From contig VWZP01008288.1 of assembly GCA_013396995.1 (NCBI GenBank), positions 128,857-192,856 of the forward strand: a DNA stretch of 64,000 nucleotides, written 5' to 3'. The position numbers and the translations under genes are program-made. This DNA is from Dicaeum eximium. Taxonomy: Eukaryota; Chordata; Aves; Passeriformes; Dicaeidae. The notes below the pieces were generated by a model that saw only the letters and a program-made list of their open reading frames with translations, was not told the DNA's origin and made no database searches. Shown here piece by piece: positions 12,148 to 24,100 of the stretch (positions are counted from its first letter, which is position 1; every line of letters starts with the position of its first letter).

Positions 12148-15100
12148 CTGGAAAGAAACCCAAAGTTCAGAAAAAGTTTTCAGTGAGGTAAATCTAATTT
12201 AAGACCACTACTGCAAATGTAGTTTGAGATCTCCTCGACATAGCTGCATTTGTGATGATTTATAAGAGTTTTTTTTTCCCTGAAGTTCCTTATTCAGCTA
12301 TTTAACAGATGCTGACCTTGTGGGACCCCAGGGAAAAGTACTACTCTTCCTTCATAAGGTTTCATCCAGTGCCTTCAAATGATAGCAAACTGCATTTATC
12401 TGGCCTGGATAAGTGCTGAGGCATGAGGGGAGAGCAGCAGTGATAGAGGACCTTACCATTTTGGTGAGCTGCCATGGCTGGCACGCTGACATCATCGTAA
12501 GACCTGCCATCTGTGATAAGAATCATGATCTTCCTTTTGTTGGGTTTGGACTTGCTGAACAGCTGCTCTGAGGCGTAGCTGATGGCTGCTCCCGTGCTGG
12601 TGCCCCCACTCCAGTAACTGATCCTCTTGATAGCGTTCAGCACGTCCTGCTTCGTGCTGTACTTGTCAAAGCTGAACTCCAGCCTCTGCTCGTAGGTGTA
12701 CTGCACGGCTCCGATGCGCGTGTCGGTGTCCGAAATCTCGAACTCCTTGCTGATGTTGGCCACAAACTGGAGAACCGTGCGGAAGTTGCCGGTGCCGACG
12801 CTGCTGGAGCCGTCGATGACGAAGCCGATGTCGGCGGCGTTGAGGCAGGTCTTGCTGCAGGCCAGGCGGTCGGCGTCGCACACCCGCTTCACCAGGGGCT
12901 GCACCGCCTTGTGCAGGCCGAACCAGCTGGGCACGCTCATGGAATAGAAACCATTTGTCCTGCACACCGCCTGCAAGGCAACACGAGGATAAATGCCATG
13001 GAAATTCAGTCTGCCTCTTTCTGCAGGGTATGTAGCTAAATTGTAAATATAGGCTCCTGGAAAGAGCAGTGCTGGTGTCTGGAATGGCCTCTCCTGCAGC
13101 CACCATCTGCTTCCCTGGGAAATTATGTCAGTGTAACATCACAGATACTTGTGTAATGTGACAGTTTTTCCTGCCTTTTTTTTAAACTGTGGGATGGAGC
13201 TGATATTATAGTAGTGAAAAAACTGTAATTAGCAAGTTTGCCACCCATCAGGATTTTTTAAGTGAATTACATTGTTCGTGGGAAAAGCATCCAAATCACA
13301 GAGCGGGTCTTAGAGTGGCTCCCATGGACATTACAGGAGCCTGTGTGTTTGCCAGGTAGCAACTTCAACTCCCAGGACAAGAAGGAAAGTTTTGCCTGCT
13401 GACAAACCCTACTACTTTGAAGTGAAACCTGGGGCTTAAGCTGAGGATAACTTGATTCATACCCTTCTAAGCAGATAAATCCCAAGCTCATTGTGTTGGC
13501 TCTGCCAAATAGTAAAAAAAAACAAAACCAAACCCATTAAGTTTTATAAGTAAATACTCATAAGGGCCAGATCAGCAGGAGGCTTCTATAGGGTTAGTGG
13601 AAGTCAGGTGAGTGTGGGTGGAAGTAGGCACAGAAGAGGATGTGGGAAAAGTCAAGGGGTGGAGGAGGGGAAGGGTGGGGCAAGGATGGAAGTGATACAA
13701 ACAGGCTGGATCAAATTGTCTTTGGCTTTAGTGCTTTTTAAAGGCCAATGCCTCAGTTCTCTGGGTGAGAATATTTTCTTAAGCCAGGCCCTATCTATCA
13801 GCTTTGAGATGGTGTGTGTATCTGACTGTTTTAAAAGACCAAGGCCCTGGTCTTGACTTGCATGAAGCCTAACGCTCCAAGGGAGTTACAGTTCCCTCCA
13901 GTCCGGGCTCCTCATGGTGTCCTGCTCTCATTTGCTCTTCTTACTGTCTCACTTTTATTTTAGTGTTATGATGCAGCAGTATCAATCTCTCCTTACCTTC
14001 CTGTTCTGAGCCCATTCTACTCTCACTTCTGCTGTGTCCCTGGCAGGTTTGCAGAGACTCGCTGTAGCTTTGTTCTTTTAAATACATTAAATGCAAATGA
14101 GACTACAATCCAATTATATGCTGGCCAGAGACAGTGCAGCTCTTTGGACCAGCTCTGAAACTCATGGGAGATTATTTCATGGCAGAGCAACCCAGCTCAG
14201 ATGGGAATCTGTTTTCTGAAAATACCAGATGATTCAACCCTGTTTCGTAGGCCCAGCCTGGTCTGCCACTTGGTAGATATCTCCTGCCCTAACTGGGTAC
14301 CAGCTTCTCCTGGAGCACTGTTATCAGACAGCTAGTGTTGGTGCCAAATACAAATCAATCAAAGCTTGCACACTCTTTTTTTTTTTTAATTTCTTCTGCA
14401 TATGGCAGGGATTTACCCTTTTTCCAAGAGCTACCACGAAGTCCATAGCAGCAGAAACAAATACCTGAAAAATAGTCTTCATCAACAGTGCAAAGAGAAT
14501 GTTTGAGTTACCCAGTATAGGATGTGCTTGTGTTGGGACTGTGCCAACCTTCGCTTGTGTGGGACCTGTTTGTAAATGCAACACTGACATTAGGTTGACA
14601 GGGCTCCTCAGCCTTCCCCTAGTGGGAGATGCACTGCAGGAGCTTTTTGGAAAAAACTACTCCAGATTGCTCCGGCTGCAATTGTACTTTGTCACGCTAC
14701 TGTGTTTGGAAAACTGCTCATCTCAGTGCAACTGCAGGTGTGTGCTAAGGTTTAGTCAGTCAAAAGCCATTTGCTCCATGATGTACCTCAAACCAGAACT
14801 TTACAGACTTCATCCCCTTTCTGATCTCAGTATTACTGCCTGGTTTTTGTACAGAAAAACTCAAGACAGTATGTACAAGAAGGAAAAGAAATAACCATAA
14901 GTGGTAAGAAGGAAAGGGAAATGCCCTGAATGAAGTAGGTTGGAAAGTTTATTCAGTTCCAAGCTCCTGGTCAGACTCAGCCCACAAAGTACCTTGTCCA
15001 CAAAGTTTGGTTCAATAACGTTCTGCTTTTCACTTTGAGCAGCTGCTTCAACAGTGACAAAGAAAATGTTGATCCCTGATTCTCTGGCCAGCCTGGAGGC

Positions 15101-18100
15101 CTCTTCCACTCGGTCGGTTGGCCACCCATCCACCATCACTACAACCACGTTGGGAGCTCCACCTCGGTTTCCATTAGCATCCAGAAAAAAGTTTTGGTTA
15201 ACAAATGAAAGTGCCTTCCCTGTAATAGAAGAGGAGTTGAGGAGGAGTTAGGGATCTGGAAGTGCTCTATCTGATAATATCCCATGAAATATGCAGAGAG
15301 CTGACTCAAATGTTGGAGGCTGCAAAGAGCTGGGGAAAGCAGTTTCTGTGGCTGTGTGAGCAGGAGGGGAGACCACTGCTACTGGTGCCAGTTCTTCCTG
15401 AGCCCTTCTGCACTGAACCCCCTCCCTATGCCCCAGGGAGGCTGGTGGTGATGAGCTGGGTTATCAAGGATCCCCAAAGCATTGATGGGAACTGCCTATA
15501 TGTCCTGTCAACTTGTGATGGATTTGCAGTGCCTGGGATTTGCATGCAGGTCATGGTGGGAGCATTGCTCTCTCACCAGCCTGGCCCTAGCACTAAGCAC
15601 TCTTTGGTCCCAGCCTCTGTGTCCTGTGAGGAAGTGTGGGCTTGCTGTAGCCCAGGCTATGAAGCCCTCCCTGAGCTGAGGATGTGTAAGCAGCCCCATC
15701 ACCTACCAACATTGGAAAGTCCTCCTTTCTGTTGAATTTTCTCAATGGCATTCCTTAGATCCTTGGAGTTGGCATAAGTTTTTAAGTTAAATTCTGTGGA
15801 AGGGTCATCACTAAAAGGAGAAATTAGAGAAATGTCAGTGTTTTCCTTCACATGCAACACAAAAGCCGTAGGGCTGGTCTGTGCTACCTGGCTCCGGAGT
15901 GCAAGCTGGAGTGAGGCCTTTAGCACGTATCAGCTTAGAGCTACAGCTGCCAGAGTGTGCAGTCATGCCCTGTGGCAATGGGAATGGCTGGGAAACTCTT
16001 ACCCATACTGAACAATGCCCATCAGAGGACCAGCGCTGCCGATGCCAAGGGCTTGAGCCACGTTACCCAGGAACCGCTTCTGGAGCTGAAAGCGGCGTTT
16101 GCCAATGCTCCAGCTCCCATCCATTAAGAAGGACAAATCAACCTTGCAATCTGAGGAGAGATAAAGAAACAGGGAAGATATTTTCAGTCCTTTCTGGTTG
16201 CTGTGCTTTTTGCAAGCAGCAAAGGCCTAAAAAGTCTGGATCCAGTGACTTGTCCTGCTGTGTAAACTCTACAAAAAAGCCTTTGACAAGGGCAAGTCAC
16301 AGTTGGCAGTTCAAATCTGTCCTACTCATTGGTAAACACAGTCCTTGGCATGACTTTGTCCCATACAACATCTGAGCTAGGCTGTGTGACAAAAGGGCAA
16401 GAAGCTTTTCGCAGGGGTCAGTCTGGGACCACTGCATTTTGGGGACCAGGGAGGTCAGCCTCACAGGAGCAAGCTGACTTATATACCCTGTACCCTCAGA
16501 GCCATGTCTTGGGCTCAGTATGCTTTATTTGCAGCCCAGAGGTGATGGGAGTTTGTAAAACCAGCCATGGTGCTTGGATTTTGTGGTCCAGCCACCTGCA
16601 GAGCACAAACTAAGGGGATTTCCTTGGTGACACTCCCGTGGACTTAATTGATGTAATAGACATAACAGGAACAGTTACTGTGTTAATGTTGATTAGAAGG
16701 GAGGGAAGTTCCTGAAATGTGTAAAGTCTGGGATGTGCCTCAGGGGAAGGATACTGTGGGGTCTCTTCAAGGTGACTGCAATCCAAGATTACTGACAACA
16801 ATCCTGGCAGCTCTGCACTTCTGAATGAGAATTGTTCATCAGTTTCCTTCTGGGCTGACATCAAGGATGATGATTTTGTTTAGGATGTTCAGACTGAGTG
16901 GGGGCTGTTCTTTTGCATGGTGTTGTAGCCTTGTACCTGTGTCTGCAGCAGCAGCAGCAGTGTGCTGTTGTGTGTTTCCTCTCTGGGCTGAAAGCAATGT
17001 TCTATAAAAGGTATGCCTGTACCCAAACAAACTCTTCCCTTTAATTATACAGATGAACCTCATCTTTGTGCTGCAAATGCTGTTTCCATCACTGCCAGCC
17101 TGCTTTCACATTTCTGCAAGTTAGTGGTGAAACATTCATCTTTGGTCTGCAACTGGGAGTGGGATCAAAATTTGGCTTAACTAGAGCGCTAATTAACATT
17201 TTCTCCCTCCAGCATCTGGGTCATCCCCATCTCTTGATTTCCCTCTGATGATGCCTCCTACCAATCAGACCGTTCAAACTACTGTGTTTTAATCATTAGG
17301 TAGCCCGAAGGCTACAAAGCACCAATTGTTCTTAGTAGCTTATGCAACTGCCTCCCATCTCATTACCTTCAATTTTTTCTCCCATAGCTGTCTCTTTTTT
17401 CTAATTCTAATAATGCTGAGTTACAGGAGCGTGACTGAGAACCGTGTCCGCTCACAGCAGATCGTGAGGCAAGGTCGGGAACCCACAACAAATACCTCAA
17501 TTAACAGCCAAGTTTTCCTGAATTTCTTGTCCTTCAAAGGGAGCTAGTTCATGAGATCTATATGCAGAAAGTGGGCAGTTTGTTAGCCAGCAGGGTCTGG
17601 GGAGGCAAAGATTTACATACATTTATAGACACACTTGCTTTCTGGGGAGGATTCCGATTCGGTGCTGGGACATGAGAGGGACACTGCAAGAGCACAGACT
17701 AAAGGTGCTTCATAGGGAGGTGAGCACTTTCTGATTTGCAGGGAGCCAAGATCTGAATCAGGGTTTTTATGGCCCTAGAGTTATCAGTGGGATGAAAATT
17801 TTGTTTCTAGTGTGACTTATTTCAGTTTAACTGCTGGAAACACAGCTGTCCTTGCTGGCGTCTCCACCGCACCAAACTCTGCTTTTCTGCAGTGCAATGG
17901 GATCTGTAGGGCAGAGCCTTCCCTTTTTCTTCTTCTTTCCCTTATTTCTGTATCAATTGCAGGTGTATTTGACATCTTTGATAAGGGAAAGAATTATTTA
18001 AATATTAAGAGGAATGCCTGGAAATACATAGACATTTGGTTCAGTTGTTACTGTAAGGAGTCGAGACAATGTTCAGCTGCCCAAGGATGGGCAAGAGAGG

Positions 18101-21100
18101 ACCCAGGCACTGTTGGAAGGGTGAACCCTCTCTTTGGGGTGGCTTCTGATGAAGAGGTGGCAGGCGACCCCATCTCTCCAGTAAGACCTTGATTTCTCTT
18201 TCTTCTGCTACTTTGGGCCTCAACTAAACATGAGTTAATGGGTAAATCTGCCTTTATAAAGGGCTGTAGAAGATTTTGGAGTAGGGAAACCTGCATTTTC
18301 TTCTCTGAACTTGAGTGGTCCTCCGCATCCTCTCTCTCCTGGCTGTGGCAGGCATTGGGTCCCTTTCTCAGGTGGTTTCCTTCCCTCCCACCCACTGCTG
18401 TGGGAAGGGTGCCTGCACACAGCATAGCCATGGGAGACTGCTCTGATCAGCAGGGCTTGCTCATCTAACCCTGTCTGCAGCACACTGGATTGCTGTCCTC
18501 TGCCACCAAAGGAGCTGAGTGAAGCAGCTCTGCTGGGAGCTTGGAGCTGATACTGCCTGGGAAGAGGTGGTAGGGAGCAGCCACTTTCTCGCTGCCCAGG
18601 TAAGCTAAATTTTGGCTGTTATTTCCTTCCCTGTAGAAGCAAAAACCAGTGCTGTGTATAGGAGGGGTCAGCAGAGAGTGCTCACTTTTTCTCTGCAAGG
18701 GAAAAATGTCCTCCTGGATTTTCTTAGGCTTTCTTGAAAACTTACCTTTTGCTATTTAATTTGAATGCATTCTAGCAATATGTAATTACTCATGTCACTT
18801 AATTATGAAGTTAATTCTGAAGTACATACTCTGATTCCCCTGGGAGATGGATTCCAGCGGCTTTGGATTCAATTCTTCCTTTGAACTGAAGCCTAAACAG
18901 AGAAAGGAAAGGATCTATCAGTGTGTGCTTGGTGGCTGCCCTTGCTTTTTAATGAAATGGGCAACAGGGTCACTGGAGAGCCCCCTAGCCTGAGGATTGA
19001 TGGGGGAGGGAAACGAGGATGGGGAGGACATCCTTGGAGCTTACCTTTTTTTCATCTACATCACTCCTGGGGTAAAACAAGAACAGAGACATTTCTAGGA
19101 ATGCCACCAAAATCTCTCCTAGCACCAGCTTTGAGTTGCACCCCTTTGGGAGTCAGTCCCTAACTGCAAGGGCTTGGGAGCATCATGCACAAGTACTGGG
19201 CTCCTCAGGAGCAGAGGCTGGTGGCCATGGTGTGGAATGGTGACTCCCAGCAGTCTTCTCCTGAGAACCAGCACTGCCACCCCGCTGGCTCACTGTGCCT
19301 TACAACGAGCTGCACAACATCTGAAGCGATGAGCAGCGGATTTATCATGGTGCTTTCTGTCTGGAGAGGAAGGCACAGGCAGCGACTCACTGCAGCTCAT
19401 TACAGCTGGGGAAGCAATGCAAGCCACAGCTCCTCAGGTGCCCCCAGAAGTCTGGGTTATTTTGCAAAGCACAAAAGAAACAGGGTTACAGAGAGCTATG
19501 GTTAAGTTAAGGGAAAGTGTCATGGGTCACTAGTGGATTCTAGTGGAGTATTTGGGTGGTAGCAGCCTTGAAAATATGAGTTGATGTCCTTGTGAAAGTT
19601 ACTGACTCACAGGACACTATCAGCCTGGCATCAGAAGGTCTAAAAATGCTGAACTTCACTCATGACTTGAATGCTCCAGCAGCTCCCTTCCAAGCGAGGG
19701 CAAAGAGCTGTTTCTTTACTGTACAGCATGACAAGATTAAGGGGATTTAGCTGAGATAATCCTCAGAAGAGACAGCAACGATCAGAAAAGCTACAAACTG
19801 AGCACTCACCAAGAAAGCTGTTGGTCTAAAGAACAGCAGAACAGCTTATTATTTTTGTAAACTGCATGTTAGATTTTTTAAAGAAAAATAGGAGGAAGAC
19901 TTCCTTAAAATCTTCATCATCAAGTAAGTAGAGGAAAGGTTACCAACTTCAGAGACACAGTGAAAAGGTAATATTAGAAAGTATGAGCTTAATAAAAAAA
20001 AGTATGCGAAATTACTAGGTACCACAGAGTTTGTCTCTCTGCAGCAGCCAGCCATGAGCAAGCCAAGCATGAGAGCATCGGTGTATGTAAAGGGACACCA
20101 GGGAAGGTCACCACCTAAATATGATGAGAGATGTAACAGCCAAAGCTGGTTGCTGAAGGTATTAAGGACTAAGCCATAATAAGGCAGAGTGCTGTGAAGA
20201 AAATTGAGGGAAGTACCAGCTCCATCCCCCTCTGTAACCACTCCTATTTCTATTCCAGTTAAGTCTAAAAATTTACCTCTCATAATTGTCAAATACAACA
20301 TTTTCTGAGTCCTTCTAGCTGCATGCTGAAAGCTGCACATAGTTTTGGGTCAGGGGCCATGTTTGTATTAAGTCTGAGTGTGCAGGACCTGTGTAAAGCT
20401 GTCCTGATTGGTACCTGATCCCTACTGGGAGGCTTCAGCACACGGCCGTGTCCCTACCAGACAAGGTGCTTTGGCTTCTCAGTTTGAAATTCAGATGCCA
20501 GTGCAGAAAGTTTCTACTGCAGGGACTAAACAGAGCTGCTAACAGCAGCAGAAAAGCTGAGATTTCCATCTGCTTTGCTTGTCCCCAGGCATCTGCTGTT
20601 GCCTGTTGCTAGAGCCAGGACGTGGAGCTAGTTGGAGCACTGGGCTTGGCCTTGTATGGGAGCCCACTCACTTTGCCTGTGAGTGAAGTAGGCAAAGGGC
20701 ACAATGAATTTACATTGTTTACAGCAAGAGCTGGTGATTGTTTTGTGTGTTTTGTTTGAGAATTTCCCTGCTATGCCTGAGCAGGTTAGGAGAGTCCCAG
20801 GGCTGGTGTTGCTTTTTGTCACTGTGTATATGGTGCCTGCAGTGCCCGCAGACCCATGTGCAGCTTCCCTGTGCTCCTGCCCAAACTTTGGACAGGATAC
20901 TTTCTGGACTGGGCATATGAGCTCTCCACCCATGCTGGCACTGGCTCTTGTGACAGAAATGCCTCTCCCACAGTTAGTGGAGCTGGCCCTCTTGTGCCTG
21001 AGCAGGCTGGGTGTGCTCAAAAGCAGGCTGGCAAGCCAGGCTCCGACCGGCTCCATCTCTTACGGCTGGAGCTGCTGTCCAGCACACTGCTGGCCTGTGC

Positions 21101-24100
21101 CTCTTGTCTTGTGCTCTGGGGATGAGCTCCCAGGCAAGGATCAGGGGAGAGTGCACCTGGTGTTGTGTGTTTGCCCATGGGAGCCCATTTGGATGGGGAA
21201 ACACCAGCAGGGAGAGCTGGAGTGGTGGTGCTGGGGCAGCACTGCCTGAGGCTGGCCACTTGTTCCTGACTGAGGAAAAATTATGTGGAACAGGGGTGAC
21301 ACCAAAGAGTTCCATCCAGTGACACCTGGTACAGGAAATATTTCTGACCTCTCTCAGGCCTGAAGGTCCTGCTGGCAGGGACCAGACCTGCCTCTGAAGG
21401 AAGGCAAGTCTTGTGCAAGTTAATGGTTAGTTTATCTGATGTGGAAGTTAAGGAAACATGCCTTGGCCGTGCACACCCTCTCTTTGTCAACCACATGGAT
21501 GAAATTTTTTTTTTTTTTAAACCTGAAATAATCATCAGCCTGCTTTCCTGACTGTATATATTCTAGTACAGGCTTTAATTACACAGGGACATAATAGCTC
21601 CTCAGCAACAGACCAAAGCCATGCTTCATCCTGCAACCTGCACATTGCATACATCACATGTGCCAGCTTGGTATCCCATATGTGCAGTTCCCCCCCACAC
21701 ACCTTGCCTTATTTGCAGAACAGAAAGTAGGTGGATTTAACACTGTAGTGAAATTAGAAATTAACATGTGCCATCCATTTTAGCAACTAAATTGTATATG
21801 AATGATAATTCATATTCAGCTATTTGCCTCAGGCATTTATCTACATCCTGTAAAATCCATATTCTTTTCCCAGGCATACAGCTGACATTAGCTTTGTCAG
21901 CATGGAAAACTGAAGTGTAGGCAGTGCAGCACGTCGTTTTTATTTGCCAGTGCAATTACCAGTCTTGAAGGTTGTGGGTCAGCTGGCTGATTTGTGCTTA
22001 GTGGAACAATAAGGTCACCCACCAAATACTGTTCCCCAACTAACTGGGGAGGTGGTCAGTCTCTATGGGCCTTCCTGTTCTGCCAGTCCAATTTATTGTT
22101 GGTATTGCCATGGGAATTTCAACTCACTGCATGGACAATCTGTGCCATGCTAATTAAAGTTTCCTTCACTGATTGTCACAGCTGTCCATACTGATTAAAC
22201 TTCCCATTCATTTAAGTAAGACAGCAGTGATTACATCCACGCCAGAAACCACTCCTTTGAAGTGACAATCTGAATTCATCAGACTTTATCACACTAGTCT
22301 ATGCTGGCACTTCAGTTGCTGAGAAACTATTAATACAACATCCCTTCCCCCATGCCCAACCTTTCATTACATTTAATGCAATCTGTCATTTTCTGCCTCA
22401 AAATATCCCTCTGCACCCTGGCCTTCGTGTTGTAGCTTTTCCTGAATAAGCACACTCATGGCTTTGAAGTAAGGAGAGTATTCATGGGAATGGCCTTTAC
22501 AAGGGCCACCAGCACAGCACAGCACTCCCCACCATCAAAACTGGTGGTGGGAAAGAGCTCTTATATTGGATGGTCAGGCCCCTTGTAAGAGGGAGAGTCA
22601 TGAATTGGTCTGCATCTTGTGTAGTCTGTTTTTGATGTTCCCAAGGAAATGGAGCTGTTAAATCTGCAGTTGGAAACTGCTCCTGGTTAAGGGTTGCACA
22701 AGTCTTGGTCTTGTTGCTACTAGAGCCTGATACAAATGGAGGGTTTTTTTTCCCTTCACCGGTATCATAAAAATATTCTTATCTCCATATTGTCAGTTTT
22801 TGAGGCTAAAACGTCAGAAAATTTCAAGCATGTTCATTATTCTTTATGTTTGACATAAACCCTCCTTTTCTTATCTGAATGTCTTCCCTAAGTACATTGA
22901 CATCAGGATAATCTGTCACGTTCTTCACTGACTGCAGCTCTAAACTGTGATCTCAGCTGTGGCATTCCCAAAGTACCTTCTCATTTACACATGGATTTCA
23001 GTAGCTAAAACCCCTTTCTTGTAGTGTAGCTGCCAACTCTTTCCAGAGCTCATCTCTTCTGCTCCTGCTTTAAGCAGGAACTCAAGAGTGACGAAAGCAC
23101 AGAATAATCGGCTGAGATGTAAACAACATACATAATTTATAATTTTAAATGCTGTAATTACTTCTTAAAATGAGATTGTTATCACCAGTGTCATGGGCCT
23201 GATGAATAAATAGATTTAGCTTTTTCCATGTGGGATGGAAACCACTTATTCCAGACTAGTTACTAGATGCTTTAAATATTTACCTGTGTCAAAAAGGCTC
23301 AGTCCAGGTTTCCATGAGTCTATTTCCATTGCTTTCACACATGAAAGAGAAAAAAAAACTATTACTGATAATAGTGCAAATACTAGAGATCACAAAGTTC
23401 TGACTCAATTTAGAAAGGTCACTTCAGACAATAAATTAACAACTTAGAAGCTGAGGAAATCAATAAACCTGGGAACTTTTATATGCACATTTCAAGCCAT
23501 AATTAGGAGTGTGGTATCACTGCCCTCAGAGCACTAACCTTTTTTAAGGTTTTAAATACACCTCTCTAGATCTGCCTTGGTCTTGTTCCTCTAAATTGCA
23601 TTGATACTGAGGCACAGACCTCAGTATACTTTTCTATTGTTTTGGTTGTTTTTCACTGAAAATCTGCGAGTATCTCTCACCTACAGATTTCTCTATCCCC
23701 TCAGCCCACCCAAACACAAAAAGTTGTCTAAAAATTGCTTGCCACTTATTAGGCATGGGTAACCTCATCAAAATTGCTGCCCTTTAAATAAACCCCAAAA
23801 TGTCTTAGTTTTTGGAACCTGCTGAGAGATATTCCCAAAAGTGATGTTCTGCTCTGGGTTGCAGCCAGATGAATGCCCTTGCATCTGACTAGGACAGAAA
23901 CAGTTCCTGGGAATCCCAGGAAGAAAAGATTTAACTCTACTGAACACCCAATAAGCTGCACAGAGCTGGTGTGCTCTTGACCAGAGCCAGTGGGTGAACT
24001 GCAGTGTAGGCTTCAACAAGCTGGGCATGGGCTTGCCAGTGTCCTCCAGCTGAGAGAGGGCTGGCTTTGTCCTTAGACTGCCTTTCCCATGAGGAGCTAT

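Noticed and set aside
12666..13106. 146-codon minus-strand ORF overlapping VIT exon 15
   Set aside because: Wrong frame of exon 15; the Arg/His-rich product comes from its high GC.
15262..15735. 157-codon plus-strand ORF
   Set aside because: Antisense to VIT intron 13 and part of exon 13; no domain features and no supporting signals.
19810..19825. 16-nt micro-exon candidate on the VIT strand (TTCTTTAG acceptor, TTG|GTGAGT donor)
   Set aside because: Both splice sites look good, but 16 nt would shift the frame between exons 10 and 11, which join cleanly without it.
19849..20340. 163-codon minus-strand ORF in VIT intron 10
   Set aside because: No motif, no phase-compatible splice sites and no match to the vitrin linker.
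20704..21322. Overlapping open frames on both strands (up to 181 codons)
   Set aside because: GC-rich patch open on both strands without domain features; inside VIT intron 10.
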